From: Methylovulum sp.
GTDB lineage: Bacteria; Pseudomonadota; Gammaproteobacteria; Methylococcales; Methylomonadaceae
DNA: 5,131 nucleotides
Direction: 5' to 3'
Assembly: GCA_028713595.1 (NCBI GenBank)
Contig: JAQTNZ010000250.1
Location: 1 to 5,131 of the forward strand
Shown here: one piece after another, positions 1 through 5,131 of the stretch
How the letters are laid out: each line of letters begins with the position of its first letter
How positions within the stretch are numbered: position 1 is the first letter of the stretch
The notes under the pieces: generated by a model
Databases searched by the model: none
What the model was told of the DNA's origin: nothing
What the model saw: the letters and a program-made list of their open reading frames with translations, nothing else
Made by a program: the position numbers and the translations under genes

Positions 1-200
1 TAACCAAAATTACCCGTATGCAGACGCAGCAACAGCGGAAAATCACTGAGCGTTTCTTGGATGTCGGCTCCCGTTGCACCGGCATCCACCGTCAATGGCT
101 TACGTGAAGACCAGTCGTTATTCCACCAAGCCAGTGCGGCAGTGGGTATCACTAACAGCAACAAGGCCAGTTTTAGGGGATTTTTGGTGTTTTTCTTCAT
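1..200 (-). CDS. DUF2341-domain protein, N-terminal fragment; probable MotA/TolQ/ExbB-type proton-channel fusion
   Basis: Only the first 66 codons are present; the gene runs off the left edge. ATG at 200-198 is chosen because an in-frame TGA lies just two codons upstream (206-204) and the ATG opens a clear Sec signal peptide (K2, K3, K6, K10, then an LALLLLVIP core, ending A-L-A at 22-24). The mature part starts with Trp-Trp and carries a W-W-N-N-D-W-S-S-R-K motif (25-34), then D-F-P-L-L-L-R-L-H-T-G-N-F (53-65), which are hallmarks of the start of DUF2341. In known relatives this periplasmic domain is often followed by a lectin-like domain and an ExbB-like membrane channel, with exbD and tonB genes next. 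That remainder is outside the window, so the channel part is inferred. It lies 78 bp after the exoprotein stop on the same strand, consistent with an operon. No strong Shine-Dalgarno is visible; a GGA at 215-213 is weak and rather far (12 nt) from the start. Confidence 0.82.
   Translation of the reverse strand, partial: MKKNTKNPLKLALLLLVIPTAALAWWNNDWSSRKPLTVDAGATGADIQETLSDFPLLLRLHTGNFG
129..200 (-). other. Sec signal peptide of the DUF2341 protein
   Basis: Residues 1-24 show a basic N-region (four lysines in the first ten residues), a hydrophobic core at 11-19 and a small-residue ending A-A-L-A. The likely cleavage is after A24, just before W25-W26. No lipobox cysteine is present, so signal peptidase I processing is expected. 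This places the DUF2341 domain in the periplasm. Confidence 0.8.
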
Positions 201-278
201 GATTCAGATTTATCCAATTAAAAATAATTCGAGGGTTCGGCATACCCAACAGCTTAACTTATCCGCAACGGCTAAAAT
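201..278 (-). other. Spacer between the exoprotein gene and the DUF2341 gene
   Basis: This 78 bp gap contains no reading frame of note. An AT-rich stretch (about 216-231) has a small AATT...AATT inverted repeat, but it lacks a GC-rich stem followed by a T run and so does not look like an intrinsic terminator. No convincing promoter was found. The spacing allows cotranscription, or a weak promoter that cannot be recognised by eye. Confidence 0.5.
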
Positions 279-3200
279 CTAGCCGCCACAACCTTGCTTG
301 CCGTCACGCACATCCCCCACGCTGCAATTGCCATAACCGACCACATCGGCGCTCAGCATACTGACGGCAGATTTTTTCTGGTCAGTGCCGTTGCTTTTCG
401 CTTCTTCATCGTCATTCATCGCCGTGGCTTGTTTGGCGGCACTAGCGGCGGCACTGGCGGCGCCTGAGGGGACAACAGGCGTGCTCACTGCGGTGGGGAC
501 ACCGACTGAACCGCCGGATGCGGAGAAATTGTTGTTGCCGATTACAATGGGGGTGGCAAAATAAAGAAATCCACCACTAATACCCGCTTCACCCGCATCA
601 ATCACTCCTCCGGGTGCGGCGAGATAGACGTTGCCCTGTTTTTTGCCCTTATCCTGCGGATTGATGGTTTGGATGCCACTGCCCGACACTATGGGTGGGA
701 AGATGGTGACAATATTGCCCTTTGAATCAACGCTGGTGATGGGAGCTGGGGCGGAAATGGCCGATTTTGCACCTTTTCCGGCATCAATATTGCCGGCCGA
801 TGACCAGATGGCGATGTCGCCTCCACCCATAGTGAACACTCGCGATTGGTTGACGTTAAAGTCGCCTTGGCTGATGGCGTTGACATCGCCTGTCTGCTGG
901 GCAACGATACCCAGCTTGTCCGCGCCTTTGGAAATGCCGCCTACGGTTCCGGCCAAACCGACATTGACCGCCCCGCCAGGTACGGCCAAGTTAATGCCGC
1001 CCCCTGCCAAGGTTTTGATCTGGCTAAACACCAATGACAAGTCGCCTTGGTATTTGCTGCCAGGAAACAGTGCGGCAATGGCATCAAAACCTTGTTGATA
1101 CAAAGCCTTGCGTTGCGATTCTGGAACTGCCGCCGCTGTCGAGACGGACAGCTTGATTTCGCTGGACAACACATTCAGCACCAGCTTTTGCTTATTGGCA
1201 TCAGACAATTGTCCGATAACAGCCAGTTTTTGCTCAGGTGATAACCCAGCCAACTGGTTGCTACCATCGTCAGCCAAGATTTTCAAATTGGCTAAATAAT
1301 TGCTGTCCAAGGTGAAGTATTTTTTGATAAATCCGGCATAATCGACTTGCCCGGAAATGCCCGCCAAGACATTGATGTCCGCGCCGCTGGTGGCGGAAAG
1401 TGCGGCATTTTTGGTGTTGCCGATGGTGTTGATACCCGCCGAGCCACCTAGGCTGATATTGCCGCCTGCTTGGACTTGCAATTGCCCTGGGCCGCCCAGT
1501 TCAATCTGCTTGTCGTTAGCTTGGACAATGCCGTCACTGTTGATGAGCGCGTCAAAGCTGATGTCCCTACCGGCAATGACCCGTGTCACATCATTGACCG
1601 ACAAGTTTTGGCCGGACACGCTGAGGTTATTGATGTCACGTCCAGCGATAAAATCGGCGGCTTGTGGTAAGAAAAACGTCACTTCCGAATTGGAGGAAAA
1701 GGCAATGTCACCCACTTTGGCGACAATTGCTAGTTTGGTGGTATCGCCGCTATGTATGGGTGTGGCGGCATGGATCAACGTAGCGTCCGGTGTGGACGGG
1801 TCTAGCCGTTCCCGCGCCCGGATCAAGCCATCGCTAAGGCTGCCTTCAAGCTGTTGAGCCGGAGAATCCACGCCGGGCAAAAAGCTTGGATCAGCATCGG
1901 ACATATTGATGTTGATTAGCTGTGCGGCATCGCTATCCGTACCGATATTACGGTAAGCGAGCAGTTCCAATTGGCCTTGCGCCGAAGGCATCAGCGTCAT
2001 TGAGTGGTCGATACGGATATCGGCGGCTAAGGCCACCGTGCTTAAGCTACCCGGATAAACAGCATACTCAAAGCCTGACGTGGTGCTGGTGTCGACATTT
2101 TTGGAATTTCGGATGGCATCGACATCGTTTTCCAGCACGACATTACCGGCGGTAGCCAATAAATTGACCGCGCTAGTATCGCTATACGTAAAAAACAGGG
2201 AATCGCCGCCCGCAGCTGATGGTAAGGGGTTGTTTTGCTGAAGCACGGTAGGATTTAAGACGGATGCGATCACCACATCTTGACGTGCCTGGACATTAAA
2301 ACTGCCGTCTCCCAATTCTAGGATTGCACCTAAACCATTATCTGTTTTGCTGACGCTACCACCGGCATTGATAGTGGCGGTGCCACTGCCTATATAATAT
2401 TCGCCGCCGACAATATCGCTGCCAGCATTGATCTGTAAATCACCGCCACCGTTAACTACCGTACCTGTTTGTGTCCATTGGTTGGTGGCATCGCTTAATT
2501 GCCCAAACGGTTTACCGGTAGTGGGCAGCATGACTGAGAGGTTGGTAATCGAACCGCCTGCATCAATGGACACACTCCCGCCCGCCAAGGAACCAATGTT
2601 TTGGTTAAAATAATGCTTACCTTTTGAGGAAATGCCGTTGATGGCATTGGTGCGGTCGCCGCTGATATTAATCCCCCATGCGGTAGGCCGATTGTTATCA
2701 CTGATTGAACCGCTACGCACCAGCCAATCGCTAGTTTGCTGCCCGGTATAAATACCATTGATATTGCCGTCTGCGTGTAAACCGATGGCGCCGCCTTGGG
2801 TAGGATATTCGGCGACCATAAATACCAAGCCCAATAGGCTTTCGTTAAAATAACCGTAGCGTAACAGGGTGTTCATTTGTACAGGGTCTAGCCTGTTCAG
2901 ATAATCGGCATCACTCTCACCCGCCAATTTCGCCGGAACCCCAGGCACAGCGCCGCTTAACAATTGCCCACGCGTATACTCCGCCGTTGTCCCCATCGTG
3001 TAAACCGCTGCGGAAGCCGTACTGTCATTGACATCCCCGACAAACTGGATGTTGCCGCCCGCATTCATGTCGATGTTGCCTGTGCCTGTCCTGACCATCA
3101 CTTGGGTGCTGACTTGTTCGCCTGTCCCGTAAGGGTCGGGAGCAAAATAGCTGCTTGCCAGCTTGATATTGCCATCGGCGATCAGGTTGTAGCTCCATGA

Positions 3201-5131
3201 GCGTCCTGGTTGCAAGACATCTTGCAATTTCATGGATGATTGCCCCGGTAGGTAGGCGGTGGCGAATGCATCGGTGAGGGTGGCTTTGATATTGAGGTCG
3301 CCACCTGCGCGTAGGGTCAAAAAGCCTGGTAGGGTCTTGTTGCCTTGGCTGTCGGCATAACGCCAATTAAGCAAATCCCACGTGTTGCTTAAGGTCAAAT
3401 TGCCGCTGCTGCGGATTTCAATGCCGGGCAACAGATCAATCGCCGTGCCGGAGCCGTTCACCAAACTAGGGGCGGCGGCCATAAAACTGCTGGTGTCGGT
3501 TTGCCAAGCCTTGATATTGCTGGTTTTAATAGTGGTTTGCCCATCATAGACACGGGTGGCTTCCAGTGCTGTGCGTTGGGCATCGGCACCTGTGATATGG
3601 GTATGGATATCGGTGACATTGACGGTATGCAGGGTATCATCACGGCCTGTGCGCAAATGCACCGAACCACCCGTACCGCCAGCACCTGCGGCAACGTCAA
3701 TCGTCCCGCCCGCTTGCGACAAATCCAATAAACCGCTGCCAGTATCGTCACGATGTACGGTATCCAGCGTGACGCTGCCACCAGCGGCTCCGGCGGTAGT
3801 TGTCGAGGCGATGATAGTGCCGGTTGACGCTAAGGTAATGCCGTTATGGCCGTAAATGGAGACGCTGCCCGCTTGCTTGCCACTGGCATTGAGTGTGCCG
3901 TTGATGGTGACTTTGCCTTGGTCGGCCAGTAAGGCCAATTGTTGGGCATTGACCGTGTCGGTGGCGGCAACACTTAAATCGCCCGTATGCTGCTCAACCG
4001 TCAGCGCTTGGGTAAAGCCGGCGGCGGTCAGTTGGGTGTTCAGGGCGGAAAAACCGCCCGCCCCCAAGGTATTGGCATCTAAATGGAAGGAACCTTGTTT
4101 GACGGCATTGTTGGCTTGTGCGCCATTCAAGGCCGTGATAGCGCCCTGCCAGTTGAATTGGCCTTGGGCGACGCTAACATCCAGAGTTCCGGCATCGCTG
4201 GCTTGTTGTGCGCCATTGGTCGCCCCCGCTAAGTTAATAGTGGCATTATCTGCCAAGCTGATATTGCCTTGGTTTGCCGACAATGACACGTTACCTGCGG
4301 CGGAATATTTGACCAAATCGGCAAAGGTAACGGTGCGCCCAGACACATCAATACGCGAACCATTATTTAAGGTGATATCGCCTTGTAAAGCGCCAAGCTT
4401 GAGGATGCCTGACGGCAAATCAAAACGCCCGCTGTTGCTGATGGCATCGCCCGTGATAGACCAACTTGCGCCCAAGCCGCTAGTCCAGGTCGGATCATCC
4501 GCCCCCAGCGCAGTGATGTTGACTTGATGGCCGCTGGCATCAATAGTGGTGGTCGCGCCAACATCGCCGACAAAATGTCCGGCATTGAGGTTCAGATCAC
4601 CGGCAACTGTCAGCGTACCCGCTGCCGCCGATGAACTTTGTCCGGTGCTGGCCGCCAAGGTTTGCCCCAAGCCTTTAATCGCCGTGCTGGCATTCAGGTT
4701 GACCGTGGCAAAGCCGGTCATGGCATAATTGCCGCTACCCAACTCGATTTGTTTGGCATTCAACGCTAAGGTGCCCGTGCCCGTACCGTTACCATCCGCA
4801 GTGGCGTTGGTGTTGGTCAGTTTAATGGTGTCCGCCGTCAATGAAGCGGTCGCTCCGGCATTGTTAAAACCGTTGATATGCGCGGCATTGATATTTAACA
4901 GCCCGGCATTGACGTTAATGCCCCCGTAAATGTCAAAATCGCTGGTGCTGGTCAAGGTCAGCACATCCAAATTAAATTGGGTGGAGGCCAGCACTAGGCC
5001 GGACATGCCGGTAGGGGCTTGCCCGAAGCTGATTTTGCTTGAATTCAATGCCAAGGAGCCGCCCTGCATGTCAATCGCACCGTCAAATACCGTGTCTTTG
5101 GTTGAGTCCAATAACATGGAGTTGCCGGATT
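279..5131 (-). CDS. Filamentous haemagglutinin family exoprotein, DUF3739 type (TpsA-like), 5'-truncated by the window
   Basis: This is a giant secreted protein predicted to cross the outer membrane through a TpsB/FhaC-type pore and act at the cell surface, probably as an adhesin. The frame reads without interruption from the right edge to TAG at 281-279. The first ATG (5117-5115) is unlikely to be the true start: the codons before it (S-G-N-S) are open to the edge, no signal peptide follows, and the N-terminal TPS secretion domain is missing. Residues below are numbered from that ATG (1,612 residues). Composition is rich in Gly, Asn, Ala, Ser and Thr, with recurring A-G-G-[DNS]-[ILV] turns (604, 686, 845, 853, 918, 1217) typical of a right-handed beta-helix. 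Blocks at about 575-709, 770-868, 890-989 and 1354-1525 match my recollection of DUF3739-type haemagglutinins. The only cysteines are C1598 and C1610. Family assignment is firm. The ligand, substrate and exact function are unknown. Confidence 0.93.
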   Translation of the reverse strand, partial: SGNSMLLDSTKDTVFDGAIDMQGGSLALNSSKISFGQAPTGMSGLVLASTQFNLDVLTLTSTSDFDIYGGINVNAGLLNINAAHINGFNNAGATASLTADTIKLTNTNATADGNGTGTGTLALNAKQIELGSGNYAMTGFATVNLNASTAIKGLGQTLAASTGQSSSAAAGTLTVAGDLNLNAGHFVGDVGATTTIDASGHQVNITALGADDPTWTSGLGASWSITGDAISNSGRFDLPSGILKLGALQGDITLNNGSRIDVSGRTVTFADLVKYSAAGNVSLSANQGNISLADNATINLAGATNGAQQASDAGTLDVSVAQGQFNWQGAITALNGAQANNAVKQGSFHLDANTLGAGGFSALNTQLTAAGFTQALTVEQHTGDLSVAATDTVNAQQLALLADQGKVTINGTLNASGKQAGSVSIYGHNGITLASTGTIIASTTTAGAAGGSVTLDTVHRDDTGSGLLDLSQAGGTIDVAAGAGGTGGSVHLRTGRDDTLHTVNVTDIHTHITGADAQRTALEATRVYDGQTTIKTSNIKAWQTDTSSFMAAAPSLVNGSGTAIDLLPGIEIRSSGNLTLSNTWDLLNWRYADSQGNKTLPGFLTLRAGGDLNIKATLTDAFATAYLPGQSSMKLQDVLQPGRSWSYNLIADGNIKLASSYFAPDPYGTGEQVSTQVMVRTGTGNIDMNAGGNIQFVGDVNDSTASAAVYTMGTTAEYTRGQLLSGAVPGVPAKLAGESDADYLNRLDPVQMNTLLRYGYFNESLLGLVFMVAEYPTQGGAIGLHADGNINGIYTGQQTSDWLVRSGSISDNNRPTAWGINISGDRTNAINGISSKGKHYFNQNIGSLAGGSVSIDAGGSITNLSVMLPTTGKPFGQLSDATNQWTQTGTVVNGGGDLQINAGSDIVGGEYYIGSGTATINAGGSVSKTDNGLGAILELGDGSFNVQARQDVVIASVLNPTVLQQNNPLPSAAGGDSLFFTYSDTSAVNLLATAGNVVLENDVDAIRNSKNVDTSTTSGFEYAVYPGSLSTVALAADIRIDHSMTLMPSAQGQLELLAYRNIGTDSDAAQLININMSDADPSFLPGVDSPAQQLEGSLSDGLIRARERLDPSTPDATLIHAATPIHSGDTTKLAIVAKVGDIAFSSNSEVTFFLPQAADFIAGRDINNLSVSGQNLSVNDVTRVIAGRDISFDALINSDGIVQANDKQIELGGPGQLQVQAGGNISLGGSAGINTIGNTKNAALSATSGADINVLAGISGQVDYAGFIKKYFTLDSNYLANLKILADDGSNQLAGLSPEQKLAVIGQLSDANKQKLVLNVLSSEIKLSVSTAAAVPESQRKALYQQGFDAIAALFPGSKYQGDLSLVFSQIKTLAGGGINLAVPGGAVNVGLAGTVGGISKGADKLGIVAQQTGDVNAISQGDFNVNQSRVFTMGGGDIAIWSSAGNIDAGKGAKSAISAPAPITSVDSKGNIVTIFPPIVSGSGIQTINPQDKGKKQGNVYLAAPGGVIDAGEAGISGGFLYFATPIVIGNNNFSASGGSVGVPTAVSTPVVPSGAASAAASAAKQATAMNDDEEAKSNGTDQKKSAVSMLSADVVGYGNCSVGDVRDGKQGCGG
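282..347 (-). other. C-terminal two-cysteine tail (candidate TpsA disulfide hook)
   Basis: Residues 1591-1612 contain a short hydrophobic/aromatic lead-in (V-V-G-Y-G at 1592-1596) and then C1598 and C1610, separated by eleven mostly small or charged residues and followed by a terminal Gly-Gly. No other cysteine occurs in the visible protein. In the HMW1 adhesin of Haemophilus and in CdrA of Pseudomonas aeruginosa, a C-terminal cysteine pair forms a disulfide loop that stops the last residues from leaving the TpsB pore, keeping the exoprotein on the surface. The geometry here matches that idea. The role in this protein is inferred. Confidence 0.65.
348..479 (-). other. Low-complexity Ala/Ser then acidic linker before the C-terminal tail
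   Basis: Residues 1547-1590 leave the beta-helix pattern. A Pro/Val segment leads into an Ala/Ser run (1551-1566), then an acidic N-D-D-E-E patch (1568-1572) and a Lys/Asp/Ser stretch. The segment is probably unstructured. Its place between the last conserved beta block and the cysteine tail suits a flexible spacer, possibly the part that threads the outer-membrane pore while the tail is held in the periplasm. Confidence 0.6.
543..1058 (-). other. DUF3739-type conserved C-terminal block
   Basis: Residues 1354-1525 carry the most recognisable family signature: a G-D-[IL]-x-L-x-x-x-Q-I-K-T segment; a Q-G-D-F-N-V-N-Q-S-R-V-F-T-M-G-G-G-D-I run (1417-1435) leading into I-W-S-S-A-G-N-I-D-A-G (1437-1447); then V-Y-L-A-A-P-G-G-V-I-D-A-G-E-A-G-I (1497-1513). 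These are the motifs I associate with DUF3739 of haemagglutinin-family outer-membrane proteins. The exact Pfam boundaries are not known to me and may include part of the preceding helical segment. The block's function is not established. Confidence 0.75.
1059..1349 (-). other. Helical, non-repetitive insertion in the beta-helix
   Basis: Residues 1257-1353 break the Gly/Asn-rich repeat pattern. They are rich in Leu, Lys, Gln, Glu and Ala with few glycines (for example L-S-P-E-Q-K-L-A-V-I-G-Q-L at 1292-1304, and a continuation through 1323), and end in A-L-Y-Q-Q-G-F-D-A-I-A-A-L-F-P-G (1338-1353). The pattern predicts several amphipathic helices. A comparable helical element ending in a G-x-x-A-I-x-x-L-F-P motif precedes the end block in family members I recall, so it is probably a conserved module and not a recent insertion. 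Confidence 0.6.
2148..2450 (-). other. Conserved beta block with G-E-Y-Y-I-G and L-N-P-T motifs
   Basis: Residues 890-989 contain G-G-G-D-L-Q-I-N-A-G-S-D-I-V-G-G-E-Y-Y-I (890-909), I-N-A-G-G-S-V (916-922), a V-Q-A-R-x-D-V-V-I-A-S-V-L-N-P-T segment (942-957) and F-F-T-Y-S-D-T-S-A-V-N (975-985). These fixed-position motifs stand out from the variable repeats and match what I recall of DUF3739-type haemagglutinins. The likely fold is continuing beta-helix with specific loops. Confidence 0.55.
2514..2810 (-). other. Conserved block with D-W-L, P-T-A-W and L-P-T-T-G motifs
   Basis: Residues 770-868 hold a Y-P-T-Q-G-G-A-I segment (771-778), D-W-L-V-R-S-G (797-803), R-P-T-A-W-G-I-N-I (810-818), paired A-G-G-S-[VI] turns (845-857) and N-L-S-V-M-L-P-T-T-G (859-868). 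Tryptophans and prolines are scarce elsewhere in the protein, so their clustering here indicates a specific, non-repetitive surface on the stalk. The motif order agrees with family members I remember. The function is unknown. Confidence 0.55.
2988..3395 (-). other. Conserved block with S-W-S-Y and V-R-T-G-T-G-N-I-D motifs
   Basis: Residues 575-710 start with a T-W-D-L-L-N-W-R-Y segment (579-587) and L-T-L-R-A-G-G-D-L-N-I (600-610). They continue through a loop ending in R-S-W-S-Y-N-L-I-A-D-G (639-649), then V-R-T-G-T-G-N-I-D-M-N-A-G-G-N-I (675-690) and A-V-Y-T-M-G (704-709). The order (Trp motif, AGG turn, SWSY, RTGTG, [VI]YT.G) is a signature I recognise from DUF3739-containing haemagglutinin-family proteins. 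It marks the change from the variable beta-helix upstream to the conserved C-terminal half. Confidence 0.6.
3396..5131 (-). other. Variable beta-helix stalk region of the exoprotein
   Basis: This is the upstream third of the visible protein (up to residue 574). It is a long run of imperfect, short beta-strand repeats rich in Asn, Gly, Thr, Ala and Ser (for example G-S-V-T-L-D, G-N-I-S-L-A, V-T-I-N-G-T-L-N-A-S-G), with alternating small and hydrophobic residues. No fixed-length DNA repeat was found by eye: the periodicity is in the protein pattern. It most likely forms the elongated right-handed beta-helix fibre. No enzymatic or toxin domain is visible. Confidence 0.6.

Noticed and set aside
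216..231. AT-rich inverted repeat as an intrinsic terminator between the two genes
   Set aside because: The arms are only about four AT base pairs, with no GC-rich stem and no T tract placed after a stem.
223..270. Possible sigma-70 promoter in the intergenic gap (TTGCGG ... TATGCC, about 18 bp apart on the minus strand)
   Set aside because: Both boxes are poor matches and such matches are expected by chance in AT-containing DNA.
61..282. 73-codon plus-strand frame spanning the intergenic gap
   Set aside because: It overlaps the signal-peptide region of the DUF2341 gene on the opposite strand and has no recognisable features of its own. The minus-strand gene is clearly the real one.
1357..1857. 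166-codon open frame on the plus strand (also 631-1098)
   Set aside because: Same antisense shadow effect; no domain, signal peptide or plausible start context.
3856..4527. 223-codon open frame on the plus strand
   Set aside because: It lies fully antisense to the haemagglutinin gene. Its Pro/Leu/Ala/Ser-rich product is what the complement of Gly/Asn/Ala/Thr-rich codons gives, and it shows no recognisable domain or ribosome binding site.
5115..5117. ATG as the start of the haemagglutinin gene
   Set aside because: The frame continues open to the window edge, no signal peptide follows, and the required N-terminal TPS domain is absent, so this is an internal methionine.
279..5131. Many N-x-[S/T] sequons as a sign of HMW1C-type glycosylation
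   Set aside because: A rough estimate from the Asn and Ser/Thr content predicts a similar number (about 25) by chance, and no glycosyltransferase gene is visible.
279..5131. RGD integrin-binding motif or a C-terminal CDI-type toxin domain
   Set aside because: No R-G-D occurs in the visible protein; only G-R-D is seen. The C-terminus is a conserved structural block plus tail, with no VENN-like boundary, toxin-like domain or downstream immunity gene.

Overview
The window holds two genes, both on the minus strand. Nearly all of it (281 down to the right edge) is the 3' part of one very large open frame. It encodes the C-terminal 1,616 or so residues of a filamentous-haemagglutinin-family secreted protein (TpsA-like exoprotein of two-partner, type Vb, secretion) of the DUF3739-containing subfamily. 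The frame is still open at the right edge, so the signal peptide and the N-terminal TPS secretion domain lie outside the window. After a 78 bp gap comes the start of a second gene (200 down to the left edge): a Sec signal peptide followed by the opening of a DUF2341 domain. In relatives this domain is the periplasmic N-terminus of a MotA/TolQ/ExbB-type proton-channel protein.

Layout along the minus strand, from high to low coordinates: a low-complexity, Gly/Asn/Thr/Ser-rich beta-helix stretch (5131 to about 3400); three blocks that look family-conserved (about 3395-2988, 2810-2514 and 2450-2148); more beta-helix; a helical, non-repetitive insertion (1349-1059); the strongly conserved DUF3739-type end block (1058-543); an Ala/Ser-rich then acidic linker (479-348); a C-terminal tail with two cysteines (347-282); the TAG stop (281-279); the spacer (278-201); and the DUF2341 gene. 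No RNA gene, mobile element, CRISPR array or convincing terminator was seen. The many open frames on the plus strand are antisense shadows of the repetitive gene.

The most interesting point is the combination of two things. First, the visible exoprotein has no cysteine except a C-X11-C pair at its extreme C-terminus, which resembles the disulfide 'hook' that keeps HMW1- and CdrA-type exoproteins attached to their outer-membrane TpsB pore. Second, the next gene downstream is probably an inner-membrane energy-transducing channel component. Together they suggest a locus in which a tethered giant adhesin is coupled to an ExbB/ExbD/TonB-like motor. Only the first 66 residues of the motor candidate are visible, so this is an inference.

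The organism is a Gram-negative bacterium, because two-partner secretion needs an outer membrane. Roughly even base composition and the family type would suit a gammaproteobacterium, possibly a methanotroph of the Methylococcales, but the taxonomic guess is weak.
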